Shown piece by piece: positions 1-11,690 of a stretch of 64,000 bases of DNA. Below the pieces are notes generated by a model that worked only from the letters and a program-made list of their open reading frames with translations, did not search any database and was not told where the DNA came from. A program made the translations under genes and the position numbers. The stretch's first letter is position 1; each line of letters starts with the position of its first letter. Source of the stretch: Caenorhabditis elegans (lineage: Eukaryota; Nematoda; Chromadorea; Rhabditida; Rhabditidae); the NCBI RefSeq assembly GCF_000002985.6, contig NC_003283.11:19469501-19533500 (forward strand), written 5' to 3'.

Positions 1-84
1 ACTATTGGGAATGAATCATTTGAGTACAACAAAACGGCCAGTTGGTATAACTAAACATCATAATGCGTGCATTTTTGTCTTTCC

Positions 85-501
85 TTAAAGATGGAGTAGC
101 GCCAGTGAGGATTTTGCTTAAATACTCTTATAATAACCCAAAATGACAGAATATCATAATAAAACACACCAAAAAATTTTAGGTTTTTCATAATTTCCGG
201 TCAAATTTTTTGGTAAATTGCCAAAATTTTGGATCCAAAAAAATTTCGCATGTTTCGACCGCTACAATGTTGCAATACGAATAATTAAAACAAGATTATA
301 CTAAAAAAAATGGAGAAAAAAAATTTTTTTTTGGTCGACTTCCAAAATTATGAGTGGCAAAAACTGAGTAATTGCCACTTTTTGACAGTAAATAAAAAAT
401 TTGCAAAAAATTTTTGAAAAGTTTTATTATGATATTCGGTCAGTTTGGGAACATAGGAGTGGTTTTGAACAATTTCCCCACTGGCGCTACTCCACCTTTA
501 A
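85..501. mobile_element. TTAA-flanked inverted-repeat element (MITE-like)
   Basis: The left end reads TTAAAGATGGAGTAGCGCCA and the right end is its near-perfect reverse complement. The match extends inward for roughly 90 bases on each side, including ATATCATAATAAAAC. The interior is AT-rich with no coding sequence. TTAA at both ends suggests a TTAA target preference, as for piggyBac-type or PALTTAA-like nematode MITEs. The family assignment is inference. Confidence 0.7.
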
Positions 502-1193
502 CATAATAACGTTTTTCAACATATGTTTCCCGACACTTGTGTTCAAAATATCAATATTCAATAAAGTTTTGCGAAACAAAGTTTTTAAAAGGTTTTACTT
601 CATAATATTTGATTATTCTGACACCACATAATGGGTAGTTAACAATCCTGAACCTGCCTAAATCTATGCCAAGACCTAAGCATTTCATATTGTACCGTCT
701 TGAAATGTAAGAAAATTTTCAGAACTTTCATCACAATTTTCGCTGGTTTTTGGCCATTTAAGGTCTAAAATAGTTTCTTCAAGCTAAAATTGGCAAATGC
801 GTGTGTCCTAATATTTTCAGCAAAATTAAACAATTTTCACAAGTATACCTGAGTGAGAGTTTTAGGGAAATGCAGAAAAATGCAAAAAAAATAATTTTAA
901 CTTTTCAATTTTAACTTGATAATTAATTCGATTGTTAACAAAATATTTTCCACAAAAAATCAATAAATTCTCCTCTGATTTCTCACCAAGTTCACAAGTG
1001 AAAACAGCTGGCTCCCGGCTTTCGGAGCTTCCTCTCCCCCAACTTTTCTCCCTAAATCTCCCACAAACCCTCAGTTTTTTTCTCATTTTTCTTGATTCAA
1101 TTTAGCTCGTTAACTTCCTCTTTTTCATCCATCAAAAACATTTTTCTATTGAAAAATTCCAATTTTACCCCAAAAAAATTTCCCAATTTCAGC
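502..1193. other. Intergenic, no gene seen
   Basis: AT-rich DNA with only short spurious ORFs. It probably holds the promoter of the gene starting at 1194. The sequence TTTCAG at 1186-1191, two bases before the start codon, is a good trans-splice acceptor. Confidence 0.5.
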
Positions 1194-2972
1194 ATGAAAT
1201 CTTCCCTCTTCTTCCTATTTTCTTGGATTTTAGTCCAAATTTCATCAGCCACGACATGCACAACAACGGATCAGATTAAATTCCTTCAGTGCAAAGGGAG
1301 CATGATTAAAATTCAGGATTTGCTGAAACTTTACGCACCGTACACCGAGACACCCGTTCCTGGCTCGGTTTTTAAGCAAATTTCAAAGTTATGTGATGTT
1401 GCTGTGGTGAGTTTTGAATTTTTGAATTTAGGAGGTTAAAAGCATTAAAATCACACCCATTTTTGGCTATGTTGCGCCAGAAAAATTGGGTTACGGTAGG
1501 TTTAAAGGCGCAAAAATCTCAGAAAAATTAAAAATTTCAAAACCTAGTCATGATTATACTTATTTGAAAGCTTACAACTAGCTAAAATAAAAAATTAAAG
1601 AAATTTCAAATTCGAACAAAAATTTGTGAAGTTATGGGAGTATTAAGATTTTCGTGGTGGGACCCAATTTTTACCATAATTTCCAAAACTGTCAATATTT
1701 TTAGAACATAGTCATGATTATATTAATTTGAAAGCACACTCTAGCTGAACTTGAAAATTTGAAAATTTTTTCCAACAAAAACTGACTAGGTTACGGTAGT
1801 TTTAAGATTTTCGTGGCGGGACCCAATTTTTAGAATTTTTAGAATCTAGGCAGGATTATACGTATTGTAAAGCTCTTTACTCTCCCAATTTGAAAATTTA
1901 GTGTGAATACGTTTAGAGCAAAAACTTGAAAAATTACGGTGAAAAATTGAAAATCTCAAAAAACAAATTATTTTCGAAATTTTTCGAAAATTCATAACTT
2001 TGTCAATTTTCTGAGTTTTCTGCTTATTTTGATTGCACAATATGCTCCAGTTATTCGAAATTTATCGCAAAACTTTTAAACATAACTTCCTGCTGAAACT
2101 ACAGTATCACAGGAGTTTTCGTGGGAGGACCTAAACTTTTAATATTTTCAAAATTTTTAAAACATAGTCATGATTATACATATTCTGAAGCTTACATCTA
2201 ATTGAACTTGAAATTTTTACAATTTTGAATTTTGAACAAAAACTGGCAAAGTTACCGTAGTTTTGATATTTTCGTGGTGGGACCAAAAATTTCCAGAAAT
2301 ATTCAAAAATACCAAAATGTATTTATTTCTGGAACCTAGTCATAATTATACTTATTTGAAAGCTTACAACTAGCTGAGCCCTAAATTTTTGAAACATTTC
2401 AATTTTCATCAACAATTGACGAAATTCCGATAGTTTCAAGCTCGGCTCCAAATGCTCAAAATTTCAATTTCCACCAAACCCAGTCAATATGGGTGTCATT
2501 TGAAAGCTCTCCGTTTCCCAAACCCAAAAATCTTAATTTCAGAAATGTGTAGATCAAATCACGTGTGCTGAGGCCAGAAAAGGGGTCTCAATGATGGAAT
2601 TTGCCTGTGAGGGTATTGAAATGAGCTCCGGACCCTTTGGAGATTGTTTGGCGAAGGTTCAGCAAAATCCACCGGATTCTGAAAAATATCCATGTGCTGA
2701 GCTTTTTGTGAAGAATTCTGTGAGTTTTTTTGAGCGAAAAAAAATTGAATTTTCAAAAAAAAAAAATTTCAAAAAAATTTTTTTTCAAAATTTTTTTTCA
2801 AAAAATTGAAATTTCCCCTTTTCAGCTTGACACAATATCCAAAGGCTGTCAGCTTTTCACCCACAACTCCGAATGCGTCGTCACCGTTGCCAAGGACCTG
2901 TGCGGAGCCCAGGCAGCGGATTCATACAAGAAAGGAGCTCCGTATATGAAGAAGCTCATGAATTGCTCATAA
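1194..2972 (+). CDS. T20D4.11-like (DUF19) secreted cysteine-rich protein
   Basis: Three exons join in phase 0: 1194-1406, 2543-2719 and 2826-2972, giving 178 residues. The start is chosen because MKSSLFFLFSWILVQISSA is a clear signal peptide and a TTTCAG acceptor sits two bases upstream. The mature protein has twelve cysteines, spaced as in the nematode-specific T20D4.11-like (DUF19) family. That family consists of secreted or membrane-anchored proteins of unknown biochemical role. The first intron (about 1.1 kb) is filled with a dispersed repeat found throughout the window. The neighbouring gene at 4966 belongs to the same family with the same cysteine count, so the two are probably an old tandem pair. 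Exon boundaries follow consensus GT and TTTCAG. No function can be inferred beyond secretion. Confidence 0.85.
1460..2480 (+). repeat. Dispersed TTTTCGTGG.GGGACC repeat in intron
   Basis: Several degenerate units of ~180-220 bp each contain TTTTCGTGGYGGGACC followed by a TAGTCATGATTATACTTATTTGAAAGC-like segment (in parts). The same family recurs at 3160-4260, 53650-58020 and 62630-63380. It is non-coding. Confidence 0.7.
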
Positions 2973-3159
2973 TTGTTTGGTTTTGAATAGAAATGAATAT
3001 TGAATAAAAATTGAAAATTTTTTGAGAATTGAGGATTTGAAGGAAAAAACATTTTTTTTTGGAAATTTTTTTTTCAAATTTTTTTTGTTTCCTTTTTTGG
3101 AAAATTTGAAATTTTAAAAATCCCGAAATTTTTTTATTTGTGTTTTTTTCAGTTGTTAC

Positions 3160-4265
3160 AACAAATTTTCAAATAGAGTTTGTTGCAAGCTTTCAAATAA
3201 GTATAATCATGCCTAGGTTCTAAAAATTTCGGGAAACTTCGAAGAAATTTTGGGTCCACCACGAAAAGTTTAACAATTACCGTAACCGGGTTATTTTTGG
3301 ACGGAACTTCGAAAATTTTCATTTTTGAGTTTAGGCTTGTTGTGAGCTTTGAAATAAGTATAATCTTGTCTAGGTTCTGAAAGTTCGGAAAATTTTGGCA
3401 TTTTTCAGGTCCCACCGCGAAAACTCATGTGGTACTGTAGTTTCAGGTGGAATTTATCTTACAATATTTTTTGCAGTTTTTCAAATATTTGAAATACATT
3501 TTAAAACAAAAATGAGCTTAAAACTCTCAAAACTGACAGAGTTATAGATTTTCGAAAAGTTTCGAAAATAATTTTTTTGCGAAATTTGAATTTTCCCTAC
3601 AACTTTTCCAATTTTTCTCCAAAAACAAATATTTATCAGTTTTCAGATTCATCCTAAAATAGGCTTTCAAATAAGTATAATCATGATCCGGTTTAAAAAT
3701 TTTTGGAAATTTCCAGAATTTTTTAGGTCCCACCACGAAAATCTTAAAACTACCATAACTAGGCGAATTTGATAAGAAAATTAAAAATTTTTATGATTGC
3801 AATTTGAAAATAGCAGTGAATTTCGAAATAAATGCAAAAAAAGTCTAATTTCTAATAGTAAGGAAAAATTATGCCCTGCGCCTTTAAACCTACCGTATTC
3901 CCCAGTTTCGTGGCGGGACCCAATTGTACTCATTTTGAAGCTACTTTTTACCAGGATCTGTAAATTTATCAAAATCAGCTTTTACGCAAGTTTGAAAAAA
4001 GTTACGAGGAAATTTCAAATTTTGCAGAAAAAAAAGTGATTTCGAAAATTTTCGAAAATCCATAACTTTGCCAGTTTTTTGAGTTTTCAGATAATTTTTG
4101 ATGCAGAATATTTTTCGAAAACTGAAAAATTTTGGAAAAATAATATACCAAATTTTTATGTTGGAACTACAGTACCAATAGAGTTTTCGTGGCGGGACCC
4201 ACACTTCCAGAATTTTCAAATATTTTCTGAAGAACCTAGTCATGATTATACTTTTCTGAAAGCTC
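3160..4265. repeat. Dispersed TTTTCGTGG.GGGACC repeat, both orientations
   Basis: Units at about 3180-3760 lie in minus orientation (GGTCCCACCACGAAAA) and units at 3910-4260 in plus orientation. The array therefore reverses direction near 3.8 kb. The ORFs here are spurious. Confidence 0.65.
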
Positions 4266-4269
4266 TCTG

Positions 4270-4965
4270 TGAGCTGAATCCAGATTTTTAGATTTTTCTT
4301 TTATTCGATCAAGTTTTCTCTGAAAAAATACCAATTTTTAATTGAAACCTTCAATTTTTCCTCGGACCCCCCTCCCCCAAAAATATATGTACTCTTCTCT
4401 GTCCTGCCTCATAAAAAAGGAGGCGAACACCAAGATTGACAACGAGCTTATTCTCCCGAAGCACCAGAAAAAAAAGAGAAAAGAGCAATTTCTCTGGCGG
4501 GGGCTCAAATCCCATCCAAAAGTGCGGAGGGGGGGGGGACCACACAGCGGCGGAGCAGCTGCTTCTTGCTCCGTGAGCACATCTTTTTCGGTTACTTTTT
4601 TGTGTGTGTGTTTGATTTGACGAACTGCTATAATAATTATGATTTTGTTTGACACGTTAAAAAGTTTTTTTTGAAAAAAAAGGTTTTTTGAAAAAAAAGG
4701 TTGAAAAAAAAGGTTGAAAAAAAAAATTGGAAAAAAAATTTTATAATTTTTTTTTGGTTTTTTTCTAATTTTTACCTGATCACAAAATCAAGTAAAATTT
4801 TGAATTTCCCGCCAAAAATTGACTGAAAATTTGAATTTCCCGCCAAAAATTTTCAAAAAAATTAAAATTCCCGCTAAAAATTTTTGATTTAAAACATTTT
4901 TAAAAATTCGTTTTTTTCAATTTTCAAACTTTTTATTATATTTTCTACTTTTTCAAATTTTCCAG
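4270..4965. other. Intergenic, probable upstream region of the 4966 gene
   Basis: No gene is supported. It contains a perfect hyphenated palindrome TGCTC-CGT-GAGCA near 4568-4580, also seen near 27014 and 30524. Poly-A/T and minisatellite-like CCCGCCAAAAATT units precede the gene. Confidence 0.4.
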
Positions 4966-6266
4966 ATGGGCATCTCAAAAACTCGCCCAAAACAAAAGTT
5001 GCTCCAAGCTCCGCCCATTTTGGATCCAGACCCCGCCCCTTTTGCTCCAAACTCCTCAGAAACTCGAACCGGAAAATATTTCATATACGCTTTCATAATT
5101 TTATCAATATTTATTAATGGAGCATCAAATTATGCGTGGTTTTCCACGTTTTACGAGTGCTCAAAAGCCGAGGAAATTGTGCAAAGGATGTGTGCTCCGA
5201 AGTTGGAACGGCTGGAATTATTGATTGAAAGTACGGTACCGGAGTTTGCTATGACACCAATTGGACGGGATATGGCCCGGAAATGTGCAGAAGTGGAGGT
5301 TTGTAAGGCAGAAATTCAAATTCCTCGTGAAAAATTGACTGAACATTTGAATTTCCCGCCATAAATTGGCTCGGAATTTGAATTTCCCGCTGAAAATTGA
5401 CTGAAAATTTGATTTTCCCACCAAAAATTGACTGAAAATTCGAATTTCCCACTGAAAATTAACAAAAATTTGAATTTCCAGTTGAAAATTGACTGAAAAT
5501 TTGAATTTCCTGCCAAAAATTGACCAAAAATTTGAATTTCTCGCCGAAAAATTCACTAAAAATTTGAATTTCTCGGCAAAAAATTATAGAAAATTTAAAT
5601 TTCCCTCCAAAAAATTGACTGAAAATTTGAATTTCCCTCCAAAAATTGACTGAAAATTTGAATTTCCCGCCAAAAATTGACTGAAAATTTGAATATCCCG
5701 CCAAAAATTGACTGAAAATTTGAATTTCCCGCCGAAAATTAAATGAAAAATGGAATTTCTCGCCGAAAAATTCAGTAAAAATTTGAATTTCCTGCCAAAA
5801 ATTGACTGAAAATTTGAATTTCTTGCCAAAAAAGTGACTGGGAATTTGAATTTCCCTCCAAAAATTGACTGAAATTTTGAATTTCCCGCTAAAAGTTGAC
5901 TGAAAAATTCAAATTTCCCGCCAACTTTTCCTTATTTTTCAGGAATGCCTAGGCGCCGTTCAGTGCTCCCAGCCGGAGCTCCGTAGTGATTTTCTCCAAA
6001 AATGCTCAATTTTTCAATTTTTCCACACAGAATTTGCCACCTGCCGGGACGTTCTACAAAAATCATCGAAAATTCGCGAAAATTGTGTGAAAAAGTTGTT
6101 CGCTACGGGACCCATTTCGTGTGATGTGCTCAATGAGCATTTGGAGTGTTATCGGACAAAAATCGAGGAAAATTGTGATACGGATGCGGTTTTTATGTAT
6201 CATTTTGATATTCATATGTATAATTATGCACAAATCATGAATTGTACAGAAGTGGAGTTGGATTGA
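4966..6266 (+). CDS. T20D4.11-like (DUF19) membrane-anchored protein
   Basis: Two exons, 4966-5298 and 5943-6266, join in phase 0 to give 218 residues. The start ATG directly follows TTTTCCAG, a trans-splice acceptor. Residues ~1-36 are polar and proline-rich and are followed by a hydrophobic segment (YFIYAFIILSIFINGA), so this is a signal-anchor rather than a cleaved signal. The ectodomain has twelve cysteines (three in exon 1, nine in exon 2) in the DUF19 pattern and ends a few residues after the last one. The intron is an expanded minisatellite. The last exon, with its flanks, is duplicated in tandem 1,176 bp downstream. If the second copy were spliced instead it would give the same protein. 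Biochemical role unknown. Confidence 0.85.
5330..5935. repeat. ~31 bp minisatellite in intron
   Basis: About 19 imperfect copies of a unit with the core GACTGAAAATTTGAATTTCC followed by CGCCAAAAATT. The long minus-strand ORFs here ([21 protein letters not shown] repeats) are by-products of the repeat, whose length is not a multiple of three. Confidence 0.9.
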
Positions 6267-7766
6267 GCTCCAAAACCTTAATTTATTGAAAAATCAAATA
6301 AAATTGTGATAATTTTAGTTTTCCTTACATTTTGCCTAGAAAAATAGGAAATTTGAGCCAAATATGACCTAGTTTTGACATGTTTTAGCCAAAAAAATTG
6401 ATTTTCCCGGAAAAAACAGACTGAAAATTTGAATTTCCCGCTGAAAAATTGACTAAAAATTTGAATTTCCGGCTCAAAATTGACTGAAAATTTGAATTTC
6501 CAAATGAAAAACACTGAAATTTTGAATTTTCCACAAAAATGTTGACTGAAAATTTGAATTTCCCACCGAAAGTTGACTGAAAAATTGAATTTCCCACCAA
6601 AAATTGACTGAAAATTCGAATTTCCCACTGAAAATTAACAAAAATTTGAATTTCCAGTTGAAAATTGACTGAAAATTTGAATTTCCTGCCAAAAATTGAC
6701 CAAAAATTTGAATTTCTCGCCGAAAAATTCACTAAAAATTTGAATTTCTCGGCAAAAAATTATAGAAAATTTAAATTTCCCTCCAAAAAATTGACTGAAA
6801 ATTTGAATTTCCCTCCAAAAATTGACTGAAAATTTGAATTTCCCGCCAAAAATTGACTGAAAATTTGAATATCCCGCCAAAAATTGACTGAAAATTTGAA
6901 TTTCCCGCCGAAAATTAAATGAAAAATGGAATTTCTCGCCGAAAAATTCAGTAAAAATTTGAATTTCCTGCCAAAAATTGACTGAAAATTTGAATTTCTT
7001 GCCAAAAAAGTGACTGGGAATTTGAATTTCCCTCCAAAAATTGACTGAAATTTTGAATTTCCCGCTAAAAGTTGACTGAAAAATTCAAATTTCCCGCCAA
7101 CTTTTCCTTATTTTTCAGGAATGCCTAGGCGCCGTTCAGTGCTCCCAGCCGGAGCTCCGTAGTGATTTTCTCCAAAAATGCTCAATTTTTCAATTTTTCC
7201 ACACAGAATTTGCCACCTGCCGGGACGTTCTACAAAAATCATCGAAAATTCGCGAAAATTGTGTGAAAAAGTTGTTCGCTACGGGACCCATTTCGTGTGA
7301 TGTGCTCAATGAGCATTTGGAGTGTTATCGGACAAAAATCGAGGAAAATTGTGATACGGATGCGGTTTTTATGTATCATTTTGATATTCATATGTATAAT
7401 TATGCACAAATCATGAATTGTACAGAAGTGGAGTTGGATTGAGCTCCAAAACCTTAATTTATTGAAAAATCAAATAAAATTGTGATAATTTTAGTTTTCC
7501 TTACATTTTGCCTAGAAAAATAGGAAATTTGAGCCAAATATGACCTAGTTTTGACATGTTTTAGCCAAAAAAATTGATTTTCCCGGAAAAAACAGACTGA
7601 AAATTTGAATTTCCCGCTGAAAAATTGACTAAAAATTTGAATTTCCGGCTCAAAATTGACTGAAAATTTGAATTTCCAAATGAAAAACACTGAAATTTTG
7701 AATTTTCCACAAAAATGTTGACTGAAAATTTGAATTTCCCACCGAAAGTTGACTGAAAAATTGAAT
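5420..7766. repeat. Tandem duplication, period 1,176 bp
   Basis: The segment from about 5420 to 6595 recurs at about 6596 to 7766, apparently base for base over the parts compared. It includes half the minisatellite, the last exon of the DUF19 gene, its polyadenylation region and part of a downstream minisatellite. The near-identity implies a recent duplication or ongoing gene conversion. Confidence 0.9.
7119..7442 (+). pseudogene. Duplicated last exon of the DUF19 gene
   Basis: Identical, as far as I can read, to exon 2 of the gene at 4966-6266, including its splice acceptor (TTATTTTTCAG) and TGA stop. It has no first exon of its own. It could act as an alternative 3-prime exon and 3-prime UTR, or be non-functional. 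Because the reading frame is intact, it may be transcribed in read-through. Confidence 0.75.
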
Positions 7767-7984
7767 TTCCCGGCAAAATTCGACTGAAAATTTGAATTTT
7801 AAGCTAAAAATTGAATGCAAATTTGAATTTCCCGCGGAAAATTTACTGAAAATTTGAATTTCCCGCTGAAAATTGACTGAAAATTTGAATTTCCCGCTGA
7901 TAAATGGCCGAAAATTTGAATTTCCCTTTGAAAATTGTGTGAAAAATTGACCAAAAATTTGAATTTCCCTCTGAAAATTGACTG
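7575..7984. repeat. ~31 bp minisatellite, continuation
   Basis: Same GACTGAAAATTTGAATTTCC family as in the intron. It ends abruptly at the inverted-repeat element that starts at 7985. Confidence 0.85.
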
Positions 7985-8224
7985 GGTTATATGATGAAGC
8001 ATGAGAGAGTGCCAGACAACGGAATCTGTCTAACCGAGAGAGACGTAGACACTCTAAGAGAAATCTGTTCAATGAGATAGTGTTACTATTTGAGAAACAC
8101 CAGACATTTATAATCAGTCAGAGATAATCCTATGGTAATTTCTAAGCGATTGCGAATGAGCCAAGCTCACATCCTCAAGATTTTTTTCCTTTTTCATTAT
8201 TACCATTTTTCACAAGTTCGTACC

Positions 8225-8295
8225 TAGACTCGAACCCGAGACTATTTACTCTTCATTCAAGCCTCTTAACCGTTACACTACAACGACACAAGAAT
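8225..8295 (-). repeat. tRNA-like sequence
   Basis: On the minus strand, TAGTGTAACGGTTA resembles an A box and GGGTTCGAGTCT a B box, about 35 bp apart. The anticodon stem does not pair well, so this is a tRNA-derived repeat rather than a functional tRNA. A close copy with extended flanking homology lies at 15120-15260 on the plus strand. Confidence 0.5.
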
Positions 8296-8401
8296 ACTAG
8301 CACTCTTCAAGACGGAAACGGTTTTTTCGCAAGATTGAAATGCTAGAAATGCAGAGATGTAATATTGTTTTAATTCGTTTTTTTTTGAAAACACAAACAC
8401 A

Positions 8402-8665
8402 TCAAATTAAAAATCGTTTTATTGTGACTTTAAAAAATGTATAGCGATAGGAAAAAATGAACAAATTATTGCTCTCCATATATTCGCTTCGCAGACGAAT
8501 GGCTGACAAATCAAAGCAATCTAAATATCTCACAGCGCTGTTCTCCTTATTGTTCTCGACGCATTGTATGCAGAATGTGTGTCCGCATTCTAATAAAATC
8601 GCCTGTCTCCCCACGGTCATTACATCAAATTCGTATCGTACTTTCGGATTCCGTTGTCTGGCACT
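8402..8665 (-). pseudogene. RING-finger gene fragment
   Basis: The minus strand encodes the stretch RQAILLECGHTFCIQCVENN, the middle of a C3HC4 RING (C-x-H-x2-C-x2-C), preceded in frame by KYDTNLMTVG. Nematode RING/TRIM-type ligases have this pattern. The first and last cysteine pairs are not recognisable and the frame soon runs into non-coding AT-rich DNA. It lies wholly inside an inverted-repeat element, so gene capture by a transposon is likely. Confidence 0.5.
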
Positions 8666-8825
8666 CTTTCATTCTTCATCATATAACCTCTCTAAAATCA
8701 GTACTATATCGGGCAAGAATTGGGGCTTCTAATACTGTGTTATGTGCCCAAATTGAAAATTTCAACATTTTTGCAGAATTTTTCAAAAGAAATCGGCAAA
8801 GTTGAAATCTTAATGTTTTTTTTTC

Positions 8826-9235
8826 ATTGTTTAGCATTTTCAAATATACCAGAAAATACTGAACAAAGTTTGCTAGCTTGTACGGAAGTATTTTTTAAAA
8901 TTCCAGAATTTAACCAAAAGCCGTATTTTTCAAAAATTAAAAAGTACGACAAAATCATATGGAGTGATTCTTTTTTATTTCATAAACCTGTTTAGAATGT
9001 TCAAATATACCAGAAAATACCGAACAAAGTTTGCTAGCTTGTACGGAAGTTAATTTTTAAAAAATCCAGAATTTAACCAATAGCTGTATTTTTCAAAAAA
9101 TTAAAAGTACGACAAAATCATATGGAGCGATTCTTTTTTATTTCAAAAAACTGTTCAGCATGTTAGAATTTACCAGAAAATACCAAGCAAAGTATGCTAG
9201 CTTGTACGGAAGTTGGTTTTAAAATATCCAGTCCC
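8826..9235. repeat. ~165 bp tandem repeat, array A
   Basis: Three units contain TATACCAGAAAATACC, GCTAGCTTGTACGGAAGTTA and ACGACAAAATCATATGGAGC. The same unit recurs in array B (11094-11690). Both arrays are followed by a shared ~500 bp segment and then by the mini-ORF described at 9744 and 12197. Confidence 0.8.
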
Positions 9236-9743
9236 AAAAAAATGTTATCTAAAAAAATATGAGACACTTTAGCGCGAATTTTTATATTCATTATTTTTTC
9301 AAATAATAGGAGTTTGCCGTGGAGATTAAAAAACTAATTTTTTCAAACAATTTTTCTGTGGATTTAAATTTGAATTTTCCTGAAAGGTGTGGCAGAAATT
9401 TTTTAAAAAATTGGAGCAACTTGTTTTTTTTTTCAAATAACTTGAATTTCCGGCAAAATTCAAAGTTCTACTCTAACCAATTTTAGGTTACAATAAAATA
9501 TTTGATTCACATTTTTTTGTTTCAAAATCCGAAATTTGGAAATTTTTGGCAAAAAAATTAAATAATTTGCAATTTATCTTGATCAAAGAAAAATTGGTAT
9601 ACCGCTCTCTCCCCTAATTTATCATCGGTCACAAGGTGTTGGCAGTTATATAGAGATAAGAATTTTGACAGCTGGCAAAGAGATTTTTTTTGGAGGTTGT
9701 CCTTTGTGTCATCTCTCCTCTATCTAGCCATTCGACTACCAAG

Positions 9744-9806
9744 ATGCCTTACGGAATAGGCGTCCCTCTTCTTTTTCTAATTTTTATATTATTTTATTCA
9801 AATTGA
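9744..9806 (+). CDS. Conserved 20-residue hydrophobic mini-ORF, copy 1
   Basis: ATG to TGA encodes MPYGIGVPLLFLIFILFYSN. The first ~17 residues are repeated almost exactly at 12197 and 24401, with a conserved upstream block (GTGTCATCTCTCCTC, CTAGCCATTCGACTACCAAG). A second ATG follows immediately (9808) and runs into a conserved splice donor (ACAG/GTAAGG). The mini-ORF may therefore be an upstream ORF of a small spliced gene rather than the product itself. Too short to assign a function. It could also be conserved only as DNA within a repeat. Confidence 0.35.
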   Translation: MPYGIGVPLLFLIFILFYSN

Positions 9807-10262
9807 AATGTATACAACAGGTAAGGATTTTTGGAATATTTTCAAAAAAATGTTTAAGGATGGAGTACTGTCAGAAAATTTTTTTCAGTCAAGAGCTATA
9901 TTTTTGGATATTCCGTTTTCTGACAAATTTAACAGATTTTTCTTGGAATTTTTTTTGTTCCTCCTACTTTTTTTTAACTTTAATAGTTTTCTGCTTTTTC
10001 TAATGTAATTAAAAATAGATTTTTAAAAGGTTTTCTTATAAGCTTTCACAGCAAAATAAAAACTTAGATTTGAAAAAAACTGATTTTTTTGGTTAACTTT
10101 CAGAACTTTTTAAAAAAATTTTTGATGTAAAAAATCGTATCTATACACAACAAAAAAGATTTTTGCTGTCCCTTGAAATAGAGTAATTAATTCAAAAAAT
10201 TGAACTAATTTGAATATTCCTGATGACTCATCCTTGAGCTTTTAATCTATTTCACAATAAAA

Positions 10263-10297
10263 TGACGTCACTTGACCTAGAAAATTCAGTATTTAAG
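10263..10297 (+). promoter_or_regulatory. Conserved TGACGTCA plus TATA promoter, pseudogene copy
   Basis: TGACGTCA at 10263 (CRE/ATF-type palindrome) is followed by TTGACCTAGAAAATTCAGTA and a TATTTAAG box at 10290. The arrangement matches that before the intact gene at 15852 nearly base for base. Confidence 0.5.
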
Positions 10298-10334
10298 AAG
10301 CTATGAACGCTACATCGAACAAGTCATTTTTGAA

Positions 10335-10907
10335 ATGTCCACCACCGACAAGTCGACGAGTTTCAAGATTCCAAGACCCATGCCACTCGGTCACTGAAAG
10401 CGCTCAGCCGATGCTCCACCACCACCACCATCCGCGTTCAGGCCAAGCGTCATCACAATGGCGCCACCGGCACAACCTCCACCGGTAGCTGTAAAAAATA
10501 CGAAGGAGGCATGGACTGTAAGCTTATTAGTCTTATAGTTGCATCTTATTTTCACATATTTATTTTACAGAAATTCATGAAAAAGAAAGCGGAGCAAGCT
10601 GTGTATCCGTCGAAGGAGTCGTCGACGCTACAGCCCAAGTATCTGTTCGACGCCAGCACGCTTGTACTGCCAATGTGCTTTGAGTGCCGCAGGGCCAGTC
10701 GACACCTTGAAATGGGTTAGTTAATTAATTTTTTTTTCTAAAAAGCTTTTTCAAAATTAAAAATATGTGTTTGCAGCAATCAATCTGTGTTCCATCTGCA
10801 GGGCAAACTTCGAGGCCCAAATAGCATCGCGCTTCTTCAGGCACGACGTACTTCTGGTGAAGCGGAAACTGGAAGCCAACCAGGACACCACGAATTTGAA
10901 GGAGTAA
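10335..10907 (+). pseudogene. CxxC...CxxC protein gene, copy 1 (nonsense mutation)
   Basis: Exons 10335-10517, 10571-10715 and 10777-10907 align with the intact gene at 15852-16373. A TGA replaces the tryptophan codon of the GRWKRSAD-like region in exon 1, so the first ATG frame is broken. The later exons keep the AEQAV.PSKE, LFDASTLVL, CxEC and CSIC motifs and the ending LLVKRKL.ANQ. The introns have good consensus sites and are absent from the intact copy. Translation could only restart downstream, so it is probably a pseudogene. It lies between the two 165 bp repeat arrays. Confidence 0.65.
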
Positions 10908-11093
10908 TTTGTTGTTGTTTTTTTTTCTCTATCAATAGACCAATAAAAATATTATACACGAGAAAGCTTGTTGCTATTAATGATGTCTATTAAAAAAATG
11001 GGAGCGCCTGCATTTCATAGTTTTAACAATGTTTTCAAAAATTCAAAAGTAGGGTTCAAATTTGCAATTTATCTTGATCCTAGAAAAATTGGG

Positions 11094-11690
11094 GTACTGC
11101 TCTCGCAAAATCATATGAAGCGCTTTTTTTTATTTCAGAAAACTGTTTAGAATGTTCAAATATAAGTATGCTAGCTCGTACGGAAGTTAATTTTTAAAAA
11201 ATCCAGAATTTAACCAAAAGCTGTATTTTTCAAAAAATTAAAAGTACTACAAAATCATATGGAGCGATTATTTTTTATTTTAGAAAACTGTTCAGCATGT
11301 TAGAATGTACCAGAAAATACCAAGCAAAGTATTCTAGCTCGTACGGAAGTTAATTTTTTAAAATCCAGAATTTATCCTAAAGCTGTATTTTTCAAAAATT
11401 AAAAAGAACGACAAAATCATATGTAGCAATTCTTTTTTATTTCAGAAAACTGTTAAGCATGTTAGAATTTACCAGAAAATTCCAAGCAAAGTATGCTAGC
11501 TCGTACGGAAGTTAATTTTTTAAAATCCAGAATTTATCCTAAAGCTGTATTTTTCAAAAAATAAAAAGTACTACAAAATCATATGGAGCGATTCTTTTTT
11601 ATTTCATGAAACTGTTCAGCATAGTCAAATATACCAGAAAATACCGAACAAAGTATGCTAGCTCGTACGGAAGTTAGTTTAAAAAATCCA
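11094..11690. repeat. ~165 bp tandem repeat, array B
   Basis: About four units of the same sequence as array A at 8826. The following ~500 bp (GCGCGAATTTTTATATTCAT onward) also matches the region after array A, so the whole block is a segmental duplication. Confidence 0.8.

Larger units (their letters stand above)
7985..8692. mobile_element. ~0.7 kb TIR element carrying a RING fragment
   Basis: The left end GGTTATATGATGAAGCATGA continues GAGAGTGCCAGACAACGGAATC. The right end is the reverse complement with two or three mismatches, giving ~40 bp terminal inverted repeats. The interior has a tRNA-like sequence and a RING-finger fragment on the minus strand. No transposase is present, so it is non-autonomous. 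Confidence 0.65.

Noticed and set aside
4342-4655. Overlapping ORFs on both strands
   Set aside because: Low-complexity stretches, no domain, no upstream acceptor; more likely promoter DNA.
5218-8072. Minus-strand ORFs rich in [17 protein letters not shown]
   Set aside because: Products of the 31 bp minisatellite, lying in intron and duplicated intron of a plus-strand gene.
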